This document shows positions 11,979 to 22,868 of a DNA stretch of 64,000 nt, piece by piece. Each line of letters opens with the position of its first letter. Position 1 is the stretch's first letter. The stretch is taken from NCBI GenBank assembly GCA_947095585.1, contig OX352763.1, forward strand, positions 110,029,908 through 110,093,907, written 5' to 3'. Made by a program: the position numbers and the translations under genes. The notes beneath the pieces are model-generated. The model searched no databases. It worked only from the letters and a program-made list of their open reading frames with translations, and was not told the DNA's origin. The stretch comes from Nephrocerus scutellatus (lineage: Eukaryota; Arthropoda; Insecta; Diptera; Pipunculidae).

Positions 11979-12252
11979 GGATACAAGACTTGGGTACTTG
12001 GCAAAAAGAAATCTGACCTCATTCGAGAGGAAATTCTTAAGGTGAACTGTTTGCCATATATGTGAGAAAGGACGATTTTAGAGATTTACAATGATGAGAT
12101 CTAGCAGCGTTACTCCCAAAGTTTTGGGAATTGAATCCTGATGTAGATCTGTAGACATCGACTCTAAATCACAATCGGTGAAGAAATTTTTGCGGGAGGC
12201 CAGACTAGATACCGATTGTAGAGCAAATATATAATGATGATGATGAGGAACA
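11979..12252 (+). mobile_element. 5'-truncated RTE-like LINE 3' end (family A)
   Basis: The sequence GGATACAAGACTTGGGTACT through the end GCAAATATATAATGATGATG matches the 3' ends of the copies at 45.3-45.7 and 28.8-29.13 kb, including the (GATGAT)n tail. Only the last 270 bp are present. Confidence 0.7.
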
Positions 12253-12259
12253 AGTTTTG

Positions 12260-13685
12260 AAATCTATATATACAAAAATGGATGTATAAAAAAATACTGT
12301 GAGGGTAAGACACCCCTATCATGTCTTATGGAAGATATGGGAACGACCGATATTATAGTTTCCTTTTTTGGACCGGGCAACAGAGTGAACTTGGCTAGTA
12401 TTCTTTGTGTAGTAAAACCTTTTTCCTGTTCGATTTCCGGTCAATAAACACCTACACCAAGACTGATTGACTCCTACCCAATACCTTCATTAATTTAATG
12501 CACTCATGGACCCATGTGATATGCTGTAATGTGACACATTCCCTCCACCACTGTGACACATTGCAAACTAGTTGCACATGTGTGAACTCTGTGTGAACTC
12601 GATGAGGCTAGTAGTTGCAATTGAACACCTCCACTCCACTAATATATCAGCTCATGTCTTGCAACAACAAGCAATAATATTGCACATGATATCACCTAAG
12701 TATGTATGAGCACATACGTATGTGATGTGTTCATATGATACACGCCGTCAGTCAGACAAACTGACGAGTGAAGACGCCACAAGAAGAATGCAAAATTATT
12801 ATGTAAGGAGGTGAAGAAACGCCTCGCTGGCTCCGCCGCCAATTCAGCTGCGGCGCAAAACAAAATGAGATCAGACACGCGTGTGAACTCGCCAAAGAAT
12901 TAATTAAAAAATTGCATTCATTGCATTGCTATTTGGCTCTTTGTGTTTTTAGGTGAAAATTAAAATCAAATCCGAAGAAGCAGACAAAATTAAAAAAAAA
13001 AATATATTCCAACAACAATTTTGCTCATTTCACAAAGCGTCGTGAGCTGCGAGGAGAATTTCTGGAGCATTTCTTGTGCAAAAATTCATTTTTGGAATTC
13101 ATTTACGAGTGATGTACGGTGAGTTTTGTTTTTTTGTAATTTGCATGCAGTACACGATCATATGACTGGCTATGACTGACCATAAAAAAAAACAACAACA
13201 ACAACAACAAATTGACCATAAATAAATTAGAAAATTACAGGCCAATGATATTCAATTCAATTAAATCCGTCCGTCATCAATTGTGTGGAAAAAACAATAT
13301 ATTGTCATCGTAGCGCGGTTTCAATTTAAATGACTTTCTCAAGGGAAATCTGTGGCAATTAAGTTCACAAAATTATATACGGGAAGCAGAAGTTGGTAAA
13401 TTTCTGTCCAAGTGTGGTTTAAATCGGCTGAAGATTTGCATATGGGAATGGGATAAACGTGCGTTATTCCGTTGTTTGTGGAGTTACATTTCTGTAATTC
13501 TGATTGCAGGTAAGGCAACTGTTTACACGCTGATTTACGAACCAGAGTTCGACGGCTATTAACCCCATACGTCAAATATAAGTTTTATTCAAGGCAATTA
13601 AATATTTAATAATTGGCAACATCCGGATAACTCAGGCAATACGACATCCCAATAAAATGAAGGAGCCAATGCTGTATGATATACC
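12260..13685. other. No gene recognised; short CAA and C runs
   Basis: Contains an (ACA)n-type run at about 13190-13210 and a run of nine to ten Cs at about 13689. Otherwise it is unique-looking and AT-rich. I see no coding region on either strand. Confidence 0.5.
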
Positions 13686-13689
13686 AAAC

Positions 13690-14400
13690 CCCCCCCCCCA
13701 ATACCTAAACGTATACAATGAAATTAGTGATTGTTGCAAGATTTATTAAAAGATTCAAACCTAAAAGTATTCATGATCTTTACAAATTTCTTAGTTCCCT
13801 AAAAGTATGCAACGAAAGTTAATGATTGATACAATATTAATTAAAAGATTCAACCGTAAAAGTATCCTTGATTTTAGAAAAATCTTAGTTTCCTTATGTA
13901 GTACAATGATAGTTAATGTTATTTAAAAACCCTAAAAATAAGCATGCTTTTTTCAAAGTTCTTAGTTCCTTAATGTATACAACGAAAGTTAATGATTGTT
14001 GCAATATTATTTATAAAATGATTATTAATACTTTTTTTTCTACAAATTTCTTAGTTCCATTAAAGTATTCAATGAAAATTAATGACTGTTGCAATATCAA
14101 TCAAAAACCCCTAAAAATATGCAGGTTCTTAGTTTCCTCAAAGTATTCAATGAAAGTTAATGATTGTTGCAATATTAAATAGAAATATGCATGATTTTTT
14201 CAAAGTTCTTAGTTCCCTAACCTATACAATGAAAGTTAATGATTGCGGCAATATTAATCAAAAAACCCTAAAAATATGCATGATTTTTTTCAAAGTTCTT
14301 AGTTCCCTAAGGTATATAATGAAAGTTAATGATTATTGCCATGATAATTAAAAGATTCAACCCTAAAAGTATGCCTGATCTTAACAATTTTCTTAATTTA
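13690..14400 (+). repeat. Satellite-like array, about 80-95 bp unit
   Basis: About eight diverged units carry the core GTTAATGATTGTTGCAATAT, CCCTAAAAATATGCATGATT and CAAAGTTCTTAGTTCC. The core recurs near 13725, 13818, 13905, 13988, 14078, 14155, 14234 and 14325. The unit length varies by internal deletion. A short diverged match (TATACAACGAAAATAACAAA) lies at about 35186 inside the large gene's third intron. Open frames across the array are by-products of the repeat. Confidence 0.85.
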
Positions 14401-14439
14401 ACAAAAAATCAAACAACTTAGATTTAGAATCTGGCCCGA

Positions 14440-14884
14440 GCTGGATCCGAAACATTCCAAGTGTCTCAAAAAAAATCGCACATCGGTGCTATTGTAGGTG
14501 TCATCACTGGACACTGTCTCATAGGCAGGCATGCAGCAAGACTCGGAGTCTTCTCTAATGTCTTCTGCAGAAGTTGCATGAATGAGGAGGAGGAGGAGAC
14601 CATCGTCCATCTTTTATGTACTTTTCCAGCCCTCTCCCAAAAGCGTAAAATCAATATGGGAGCCTTGTTCTACAACGACACTATAGATCTCATCAAGATT
14701 GACATTTGGTATTTTGGATTTGGATTTGGATTTGGTAGTCTCCTACGCATCATACGAAGTTCAAATTGGTTCTTCGAGTAGGTGGATCGAATTTTTCCTG
14801 ATCCGTGTATTATCACAATGAACCATTACTGGTCTAAGTGTGTCGGTCTCACTGACACCCACCTTAACCTAACCTAACCTAACT
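14440..14884 (+). mobile_element. LOA-like LINE 3' end with (CCTAA)n tail
   Basis: The plus strand encodes the region after RNase H: ITGHCLIGRHAARLGV, then a CRSC...HLLCTFPAL zinc-knuckle-like segment, then RSSNWFFE and stop. A 3' untranslated segment (TGGTCTAAGTGTGTCGGTCT) follows, ending in AACCTAACCTAACCTAAC at 14866-14883. A short FGFGFGFG repeat (14713-14737) is an internal expansion. The same 3' end occurs at 34.44, 34.88 and 41.95 kb. Confidence 0.8.
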
Positions 14885-15507
14885 TATGGCTTTGACACAT
14901 CCAGTGGTTTAGGCGTGATGGCATATTTTATGTCGGATGACATGTTTCCAGCGTCACCTACCGGATCCAAAAAAAGCATAAACCTATCGGAGCACCAAAC
15001 GAAAATATGGCGTAAATAGTTTCGATACGTTCAGTGGTTTAGGCGTGAAAAGGTTAGTTATATATGCAAATTGAAATTTTTAAGAATATCATGGTTCAAG
15101 CGGCACCTACTGGACTCAAAGGTTTATCTGTCGAACATATTGAGTAAATATGGCTTTAATATGTCTAGTGGTTAAGGCGTGCGTGCGAATACAACGACAT
15201 TTATCAAAAGACCAACCACATTTTCGTTATTATCTCTACTCCAACACCACCTATCGGATCCAAAAGAAACCTACCGGGTCCAAAAAGTAAACTGTATCGG
15301 AACACCAAATGAACATATAGTGTGAACATGGATTCGATACGTCCAGTGGCTTACGCGTGATGACATCTCGACCATCGGCACCACCTATCGGGTCCAAAAC
15401 CAGCCTATCCTATCGGAGCACCAAACAAACATATGGTGTGAAAATGGCTTCGATTTGTCCAGTGGCACCGTTACATACGTACGCACAATCATTTTTATAT
15501 ATAAAGA
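14885..15507 (-). repeat. Helitron-type tandem array, about 120-bp unit
   Basis: Five diverged units carry GGAGCACCAAACGAACATAT, ATGGCTTCGATACGTCCAGT, GGTTTAGGCGTGATGACAT and CACCTATCGGGTCCAAAA. The array stops in a block that on the minus strand starts TCTTTATATATAAAAATGAT at 15507. This resembles a Helitron 5' terminus, next to an A on that strand. A three-unit version is at 19387-19735. The left (3') Helitron end was not found. Confidence 0.65.
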
Positions 15508-15589
15508 TGTATTTTTTTATATACAGAGACTCATTGCCAAGGGAGGACTCCCTGAATGAATTGCTTATTATTTGGTAATAACCGCTAAA

Positions 15590-15900
15590 TTATCTCACAC
15601 GCACCACACGCAACTCGCAATACGTGTCTCGCGGGATATTAGGAACGTCCACTGAGGTTAAGCTACTCACAAAATTTCAACTCTCTAGTACGTGTAGAAG
15701 GTGGTTAAAAAACAGGTCGGGTCTTTCCAAAGATTAAGCCTTTTTCCACACATCACACGCGCCATACGCGACTCGCGACACGTTTCACACGCAAGATCTC
15801 AAAAATTGCTCTTAACACTGGGCTGCTCAAAGAATTTCAGCTCTCTAGGTCGTGTGGAAAGTGGTTAAAAATGACCTCAAGGAAGTCGTCGAGTTAACAA
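15590..15900 (-). repeat. GCGTGT-rich repeat, inverted copy
   Basis: Two units of the repeat seen at 3300-3790 and 8750-9010, here on the minus strand (plus strand reads CACACGCAACTCGCAATACG, AATTTCAACTCTCTAGTACG, AGAAGGTGGTTAAAAAACAG). It directly follows the Helitron-type end at 15507, which again links this repeat to Helitrons. Confidence 0.65.
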
Positions 15901-15909
15901 TTACAAGTA

Positions 15910-18350
15910 GTAAATGGTATTTTATTTCAATAATTTGAATATTTTCAGTTTTAAAAAACTATTTGAGGTAATTAACAATAATCTGAAAGAAATTAAAAAC
16001 TAAGAAAATGATAATCTATCAAAAAAGTAAATGGGGTGAATATTTTTGGAACACCAAGTAGATAGGTATAATTTAGAATTGTAGTTTTTGAACGAAATTT
16101 AAAGAATGACGGCCACTGTGATAAGCTATTTGACTTGAAAAGAAATTAAAGGGCAATATTCACAAGGACACTTGCGAACAAAGGTATAACTTCAAGAGAA
16201 ATAAATGTGCAGAACATCGAGCGTGGTTAGAAACTTAATACATGTATAGTGTATTGCACTACCCTCCCTTGCGAATTTTTATATGGCAGTCATTCACATT
16301 TCGTTTCACGCTTTTCAAGTCATCTTCGTCGTAGTCCCGTAGTCGAAAGGGGTAATTAACTAAAAACCGAGCTAAACAAAGGCTATCAACAACTACTACA
16401 CCATCGACAACAAAAGCAGCAAGCGGTAACTATGAACAACATAATCAGGGACCATGTCAACCAAAGGGATGAATAGTGGTCCATTTTAATGGTTCACCAT
16501 ACCAGTTGCCAGTTACCAGATTTCCCACACCACCTCATTTGACAAAACGAAGAGGGGATGGATAATGGATTGCGCACGACACACGAAGTAAAGAGAGCGT
16601 GAGAGTCCACCAGCTGCTAGCTGCTAACTACACCTCAGCAAAAAACTCAACCCGGAATAGACACGATGCTTGAGCAAAGAGCAATACCAGCGCCCATGTG
16701 ATGCAATGGTTGGCGCACGCCACATGCCACACGCCAAAAACAACAACTCCACAGCGATATTGATTTTTCCAATGCATTGTGTTGCACAAGTACCCAGGTA
16801 TCAACTGAAAGGAAACAACCCTTATCACACAGCAACAATATTCCCCTGCAAGGGTTGTGTGATGACCGGTAGTCAATGACTTTGCGAAATTCTTCTAATG
16901 CGGCATGCGAGTACGTAGGTGTAGAAGCAAAATAATAATTCCAATAACTACGATTAGGTAGCGGAGTTCCAAGTGGTCGGTCGAATGCAAATCAATTTCC
17001 CAGTGAACCGTTACCAACAATTCAATGTCACTTTGCCACTGCGAACAACAACAAAAATATTTCTACATATAGGTATGTATTTTGCTACTCACATTTTGGC
17101 AGAAAATATATTCCTAACGTAACCTTCCTTATTAACTGGATATCCTTGGGAATGTAATCTTCTTTAGAACGGATGTGTATGCCAGTGAGAACCAAAAAAA
17201 AAACACTTCACCGTATATTGAAATAATTTCCGTTTTGAAAATTAAAAACAAACGGGAAAACACCCTTTGTTGTTTTGCATCACTTTATAGGAATTTTTCC
17301 CCTTATTTTTATCACTTTTTTTGGGTAAATTTAACTTTCGAATGTTGTGTGCGCTATTATGCCATGAATTCCTCTAACTCTATAATACTATAATTGGTTA
17401 GCGCAAAAAATTCCTTTCTTCTTACACTTTAACCACAAAAATTATTGTAATCGCTAAAATATACGCGCAACGCTTCACTTTGAAAGACCAAAAAAAGCTA
17501 CATATCACCGCAGAAAAAGAAAGATAGCCCAGCAAACACGCCGCGCACACGGAACTCCGAACGAAAACCACGACCAGCACCCGAACAAGGGAGATAAAGA
17601 ACTGAAACTGACTTTATCACAGAGTTGCAGAGGCAGAGTGCGCTCGCTCAATAAGGATCTACATGGGATATGGGATATGGGAAATGTGTTTATAACAACT
17701 GGAACTGACGTCTACGTCATACACCCAATTCATCCACCAACAACACACGGCGTAGCGCGTATGTACGCCAATGTCATCCATCCACGCCTGCGAAAGGCAA
17801 GCAAGACTCAAAACATTTGCTTGCCAGCGCGAGACCGGCATAACTAGCATGTTGCGAAGTGCGCGTGTGATACGCCAGCGAGAACACCGAGAACGCGAGA
17901 ACTCTCGATCATGACTTTCCGTCCGGTATGGAAGCAATTCAACGAACGGTGCACACAGCGTAATATAACAAATCCATTACGGTCCATTCTGTACTCAGAT
18001 AATGTGGCGAATTGCGATTGTGACGTGCGCACTGTAGAGCAAAACGTCAAACTACAGCAACAGCTGTGGAATCTAGTACCAGTTAAATAATTTGTATGTA
18101 ATTTAGGTATAAACACCCAGTGAGTTTAAGAGAGTTAGAGATGGTATAAATAATAAGAGAAAGTGACTGATAATAAAAGAATTGGTGTTGGTGATGAGTA
18201 GAGTTGGAACAGTGTTGTCTTTACAACTTTTTTCCTTTGTGTACAAAGGCTGTTTTCCCAACGAGTACTTATTTGATACTTATTGACTTTTTCGCCGCCA
18301 TTTTAAATAAGTAAGAAAAGTCATTCCAATTAATTTAGGTTACTTATTTT
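15910..18350. other. No gene recognised, less repetitive
   Basis: About 2.4 kb without recognisable transposon protein or repeat. Short open frames on both strands overlap each other and lack support. The lower AT content around 16.3-18.0 kb would fit an untranslated exon or regulatory DNA, but nothing in the sequence proves that. Confidence 0.4.
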
Positions 18351-18353
18351 GAC

Positions 18354-18563
18354 AGCGCCGTGGCTCAGTGAAAATGCGCGTGGCTACTGAGCAGGAGGTT
18401 CGTGGATCGAATCCCAGTAACACCAAAAGTATTTTTGACGGAAAGCTTCTTTTTTCGCCATTCGGAACCGGCCTTAAATGGTAGGTCCCTTCCATTAGTG
18501 TCCAAAAATATAAATGCGCAACACAAATGGTAGCGAGAATGTCGCGCCGAATATTATTACTAT
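18354..18563 (+). mobile_element. tRNA-derived SINE
   Basis: The tRNA-like head has an A box (TGGCTCAGTG, 18361-18370) and a B box (GGATCGAATCC, 18404-18414), followed by CCAGTAACACCAAAAGT. The body (GGCCTTAAATGGTAGGTCCC, then CCATTAGTGTCC) and the tail (TCGCGCCGAATATTATTACT) match the copy at 49057-49349. The head would drive pol III transcription in a young copy. No clean target-site duplication is visible here. Confidence 0.85.
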
Positions 18564-18631
18564 CAAAACAACGAAAATTCTAAAAGTGTATAAAATGGAA
18601 AGAAAAAGACGTTTTCATTTATTAAATTATT

Positions 18632-19386
18632 TCATCATCAGCATATTTGGCTCGACAACCAGGGTCCGGTCCTGGCCTCCCGCAAAAAGTTTTTCCACTG
18701 CTCCCGGTTTTGAGCCGATTTCATCCAGTTTTGCATCTCTAAACTCTGGGCGTCCTGGTCTACGCCATCCTTCCAGTGTAGGCTTGACCGGCCTCGCTGT
18801 CATGTTCCATAAAACCTACCGCAAAGGACTTTCCAAGCAGGATCCTCTTCGTTCATACGAGCTAGGTGTCCTGCTCACCGGAGCCTAACGAGCTTAACTC
18901 TCTTCACGATGTCGACATCACGGTAACGCTCCTCACATACGGGGCCAACAATTCTCCGTAAAACTTTTCTCTCAAACGCGGCTAAGAGGTCAGAATGCTT
19001 TTTGCTAAGGACCCAAGTCTCGGATCCATATATAAGTACTGGTATGACTATTGACTTATATACCAGCAGCTTAGATGTTATGGCTAAGTTCCTGGATTTG
19101 AAGAGTCTTGACAGACTATAGTAGGCTTAGTTGGCTTCACGCAACCGTGCGCGTATTTCTGGTTCCATGCTGTTATCAGCTGCTACAGTTGACCCGAGAT
19201 AGTTAAAGGATTGCACTAATTCAGGTTCGCGCCCCATTTTAATTGTGGGACCAATGGTTGATCTTCTACTTGCAAACGTGGCAACCATGTACTTTGTTTT
19301 GCTCTCCTTTATGTGCAGCCCTAGATTTCCTGCCGCCTGCTCGATCTGGATGAATGCTTCCTGTACAGCTCTTGGGTTTCTACCAA
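18632..19386 (-). mobile_element. RTE-like LINE 3' end (family A)
   Basis: On the minus strand this is the last 750 bp of the family-A element. It runs from the region after the RT active site through the C-terminal segment to a TGATGATGAAAT-type tail at 18632. It matches 61610-62400 and the inverse of 44950-45690 closely (for example CCAGGGTCCGGTCCTGGCCT). It is cut off at 19386 where the 120-bp Helitron-type array begins. Confidence 0.85.
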
Positions 19387-19735
19387 CGAATATGAAAATG
19401 GCTTCAATATATCTAATGGTTTAATCGTTGTGAGGTAATAAAAATATGCACCAACAGACCAAGCGCCAGACCACATTTTCTTAAATATCTTCACTTCAGC
19501 ACCATATACCGGGTAAAAAAACAACATATACTTATCGAAGCACCAAGCGAATATATAGTGTGAATATGGCTTCTATACGTCCAGCTGTTTAGGTGTAATG
19601 ACGTATTTTAAGCGTGATGACATCTCAATACCAGCGCCACCCACCGGGCATAAAATAGATAAACTTATCGGAGCACCAAGCGAACATATGGTATGATTCG
19701 ATCCGACCAGTGGTAAGGTGTTACACGATTATTTC
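19387..19735 (-). repeat. Second Helitron-type 120-bp array, three units
   Basis: Diverged units of the 14885-15507 repeat (ATATGGCTTCTATACGTCCA, GGAGCACCAAGCGAACATAT, CCAGCGCCACCCACCGGG). It interrupts family-A LINE sequence on its left side. The right end (GTGTTACACGATTATTTCTA) is a weakened form of the 15470-15507 terminus. Confidence 0.6.
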
Positions 19736-19886
19736 TATTTTGCTTGTGCGCCAGCTCTTGGATCGTATTCGTACTATGTGTTTTACCGAGATTTTAATTA
19801 GACGCACATTCAGTGAAAGTTTCATCTCAGTCGGGCTTCCAGTTTTTTTTTAGTTTTAGTTTCGTATTACAAACCAAAAGACATTC

Positions 19887-19889
<3 letters not shown>

Positions 19890-19947
<58 letters not shown>
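19890..19947. repeat. (TA)n microsatellite
   Basis: Twenty-nine uninterrupted TA dinucleotides, likely polymorphic. It lies about 0.7 kb beyond the stop codon of the large gene. Confidence 0.98.
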
Positions 19948-19949
<2 letters not shown>

Positions 19950-20185
19950 TTTAAGATATATAATGATTATATAGATATCAATATTTAAGCAAAAATACAA
20001 TAAATTCTCAATTATATGAAACTTTTGATTTTAAGAACTTTCCTTACAATTTTTATTTCATATAATCGAGTATGTACTGTATTTAGAAGAGAATACGAGT
20101 ATGCATAAAAGCGGTAAAGTCCTATTAATAAATACATACCTTCTTGTTTTAACAGCAACTATGTAAGAGAGAAAATGAACAGCGC

Positions 20186-20357
20186 TACGTTATATGTAAC
20201 GACTGTTAAAAAGAAACTCTAAAACAAACTCCATGTATTGTTCTTAGGACTTAACTTCAATCATATGAATGTTGTACATAATAACCTATTTTATACGTTA
20301 TATGTAACGACTATTAAAAAGAAACTCTAAAACAAACTCCATGTATTGTTTTTAGGA
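20186..20357. repeat. 64-bp direct duplication downstream of the large gene
   Basis: Copies at 20186-20249 and 20294-20357 (TACGTTATATGTAACGACTG ... CCATGTATTG ...) differ at only a couple of bases and are 108 bp apart. They lie roughly 300-460 bp past the stop codon of the minus-strand gene, so they could fall in its 3' untranslated region. Confidence 0.9.
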
Positions 20358-20648
20358 TACCTATTTTAGGTATTGAAAAGCAATAATAGAATTCTACCAA
20401 ATTATTGCTTGTGTGAGAGAAAGATTTAAAGAGAAAACTGAAATATCTCTCTTTGGTTTCAAGACATTATTTTTGTTTTCTCTTAAAAAAAGACACTGGT
20501 TCACTTTAAACTAAAGAGTAGAATTTTTTATAACTTTTCTTAAACTATGCATATTTTTCTACCAAATGTATTTACAAGATAATTACCTTAGTTACAAAAG
20601 CAAAAATTAACAATCTTAACAGTAGTTTATGTACAAGTATTACAATAA

Positions 20649-22868
20649 TCACTTAAATCCTATGCACTCAATTTTACCATCATCTCCACCATCAGCGGAC
20701 ATAATGGCCTCATAGAACTCCACTCTATTGTTAATCGTAGCAGAAAAGAAGTGTCGCTTATCACCCCCTGGTCTTGAAGAAGCCAAGCTTACCGCAGTCA
20801 GAGCGCTGATCTCACCATTTACTCGAAATTTAACAAAATCAACAAATCCTTGAATGCCACGATAAGTCATAACACGAACGAACGAACGATCCTCGACAAA
20901 TGCCAATAGAGTGTGATCGCGAATTCTCATTGCGGCCAAATGGTGGTGCACTTTGTTGGTAGGAATCGTTTGAAAGAGTGATCGAGTTATGTCATCGAAG
21001 TAGATTTTCACTTCATCGACTTTTAAGTGCCTTTTAGATTCCACAGTTGCCAAAAGTGTTCTTGGCATCGCTATCGAACCTACCTGCAGGGCGAGAATAT
21101 CTCCGGAAAGAGTTCCCCTAAATATTGATGCATTGAAGGGATTTTCAGTTGTAGTCTTGGTAACAGATTTAAACTGAGGTTTAGCCGAATTCAAGCTTCT
21201 TGTCGGCTTCTCTGTCGCAACATCAAAAGACTCCTTCATAGTTTTGAGCAATTCCTCAAGTTGCCGCAAGATCTCCTGTTGGAAATTTCGAATGTGTGAA
21301 ATGACAATTGTCATATCGGATCGATCTGTATGTGGTGGTATGGTGTCGTTATTTTTCTGTGCAAAATTCTCCACCAGCAGATCCCGAACCACTGCACCTA
21401 AGCTGCTGAATATACAGGCAGAGATTGGATCTGTTGTTATATTCTCGTACAAATTGCTATGCATCTCTCCAATTTCAACGATTACTGGCCAAATTATTTC
21501 CAACATTCGTACGGCAATTATTTGCGCGGGAAGTTCAATCAGATCGGCACTGACTTCAATGAAATCGTCTGTTGGAATTAATTTCCGTTCGTGAATTTCC
21601 TGCAAGATTGCAAAGAAATCCTCTTGCAGACGATCATCGTAAAGATCAGTTTCGTGTATTGTCAATTGAATTGCATTGATTTCGACATCGAGCCGCTTAA
21701 CCATGTCGTGAAGGATGCGCTCAATTACTTCGCAGAAATTCCAGAAGCTCATAGTTTGTGTTTCTGAAGAATTTTCTTCGAGCTGTGATATTATTGGTGC
21801 CGGGAAGGTTAAAGGTGCCCGATGAGTAACCGATTCCGATCGGGCACTATCATTTGATGTTCGATTATTGCGCTGATTTAAAAGAACCATTTTTCCCTTA
21901 TCATGATCTGTGGGATAGAATCTATAGATGTCATCTTGATGACCTGCCGGCAGATCCCAAGACCTACTACGATCAGTAGAGTTAGCCCCTAACTCGACAA
22001 CAACACGTTTTTTGTCGTCAATTGCGTAGAATTTGCCTGGACGACCTGAAGTCTGATATATCGTTGACATTGAATCACCGTAGTTGTGTAAAGGATAAGT
22101 CTGTTGTGGCAGTCGCAATTTCCAAGCGTTCATGCCCGTAAATGTGCAATTTAACCTCGCAACACTTCCTGTATTGGTGATCAATCGCAGTTCAGTATCA
22201 TCATTTTGACTGCGCACAACAATAACCTGGTCTACTGGTCCCGATATAAGTTCACTGATCAGCATGAAATTTCCCCGCTCCGCATTCCACTGATAAACCC
22301 TCGAGTTACAAGCGGAATTCAAAACCAAATATGATTCGTTTTGATAATCAATTGGAAAGATGTGATTTACAGCAGAAGTATTACCATTCGACACCAAAGT
22401 CAATGCCAACTCAAAATATTTAGGGAAAAAAATTCCATTACGATTCATGTCCAGCAGCATTGCGGTGCGCTGACAAATATCCATGTAATTCTGTTGCAGT
22501 GCCTCAACATCTTTCGAATACGTTAACTGATCTTTAAAGGACTCCATACTTGTCAAGTTTGTGGAAAATAATTGTAGCTTTTTTGTACTCCAATTACCCG
22601 AAATAACTTGCTGCTCTCGTCCCTCCCGCCACAGTGTGTTTTTATACCAATCGTCAAAATTGATTGCTGAGATTGTATCATTTGTAAGGACATTTCGAGC
22701 GGTTACCTCTTGAAATGATATTGGCGATTGAATATCTTGATCTTTGTCAATTCTAACCAATTGCCGAAGATCCTTATTATTGTTCACTAAAGCATTGGTC
22801 TGTAGATTTTCCAGTACACGGCACGAGCGCATTGTCAGTGGCGTCGTGATGTGTTGATCACCGTTCAC
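20649..22868 (-). CDS. Large gene exon 8 (C-terminal region)
   Basis: Codes residues 1530-2268 and the TGA stop (20651-20649). It starts at CTCTTACAG|GTG. The open frame upstream to 22943, which looks like a signal peptide, is the translated polypyrimidine tract of the intron and is excluded. It contains a propeller-like stretch, a long predicted helical part (VIERILHDMVKRLDVEINAI) and a final beta-rich part ending CIGFK. Confidence 0.92.
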   Translation of the reverse strand: MNGDQHITTPLTMRSCRVLENLQTNALVNNNKDLRQLVRIDKDQDIQSPISFQEVTARNVLTNDTISAINFDDWYKNTLWREGREQQVISGNWSTKKLQLFSTNLTSMESFKDQLTYSKDVEALQQNYMDICQRTAMLLDMNRNGIFFPKYFELALTLVSNGNTSAVNHIFPIDYQNESYLVLNSACNSRVYQWNAERGNFMLISELISGPVDQVIVVRSQNDDTELRLITNTGSVARLNCTFTGMNAWKLRLPQQTYPLHNYGDSMSTIYQTSGRPGKFYAIDDKKRVVVELGANSTDRSRSWDLPAGHQDDIYRFYPTDHDKGKMVLLNQRNNRTSNDSARSESVTHRAPLTFPAPIISQLEENSSETQTMSFWNFCEVIERILHDMVKRLDVEINAIQLTIHETDLYDDRLQEDFFAILQEIHERKLIPTDDFIEVSADLIELPAQIIAVRMLEIIWPVIVEIGEMHSNLYENITTDPISACIFSSLGAVVRDLLVENFAQKNNDTIPPHTDRSDMTIVISHIRNFQQEILRQLEELLKTMKESFDVATEKPTRSLNSAKPQFKSVTKTTTENPFNASIFRGTLSGDILALQVGSIAMPRTLLATVESKRHLKVDEVKIYFDDITRSLFQTIPTNKVHHHLAAMRIRDHTLLAFVEDRSFVRVMTYRGIQGFVDFVKFRVNGEISALTAVSLASSRPGGDKRHFFSATINNRVEFYEAIMSADGGDDGKIECIGFK

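Noticed and set aside
14866..14886. Interstitial telomere repeat
   Set aside because: The CCTAA units occur only as 3' tails of one LINE family next to its conserved 3' untranslated sequence, so a telomere origin of this site is not needed.
18354..18425. Possible functional tRNA gene
   Set aside because: The A and B boxes are present but the acceptor stem does not pair, and the sequence continues into a SINE body that recurs elsewhere.
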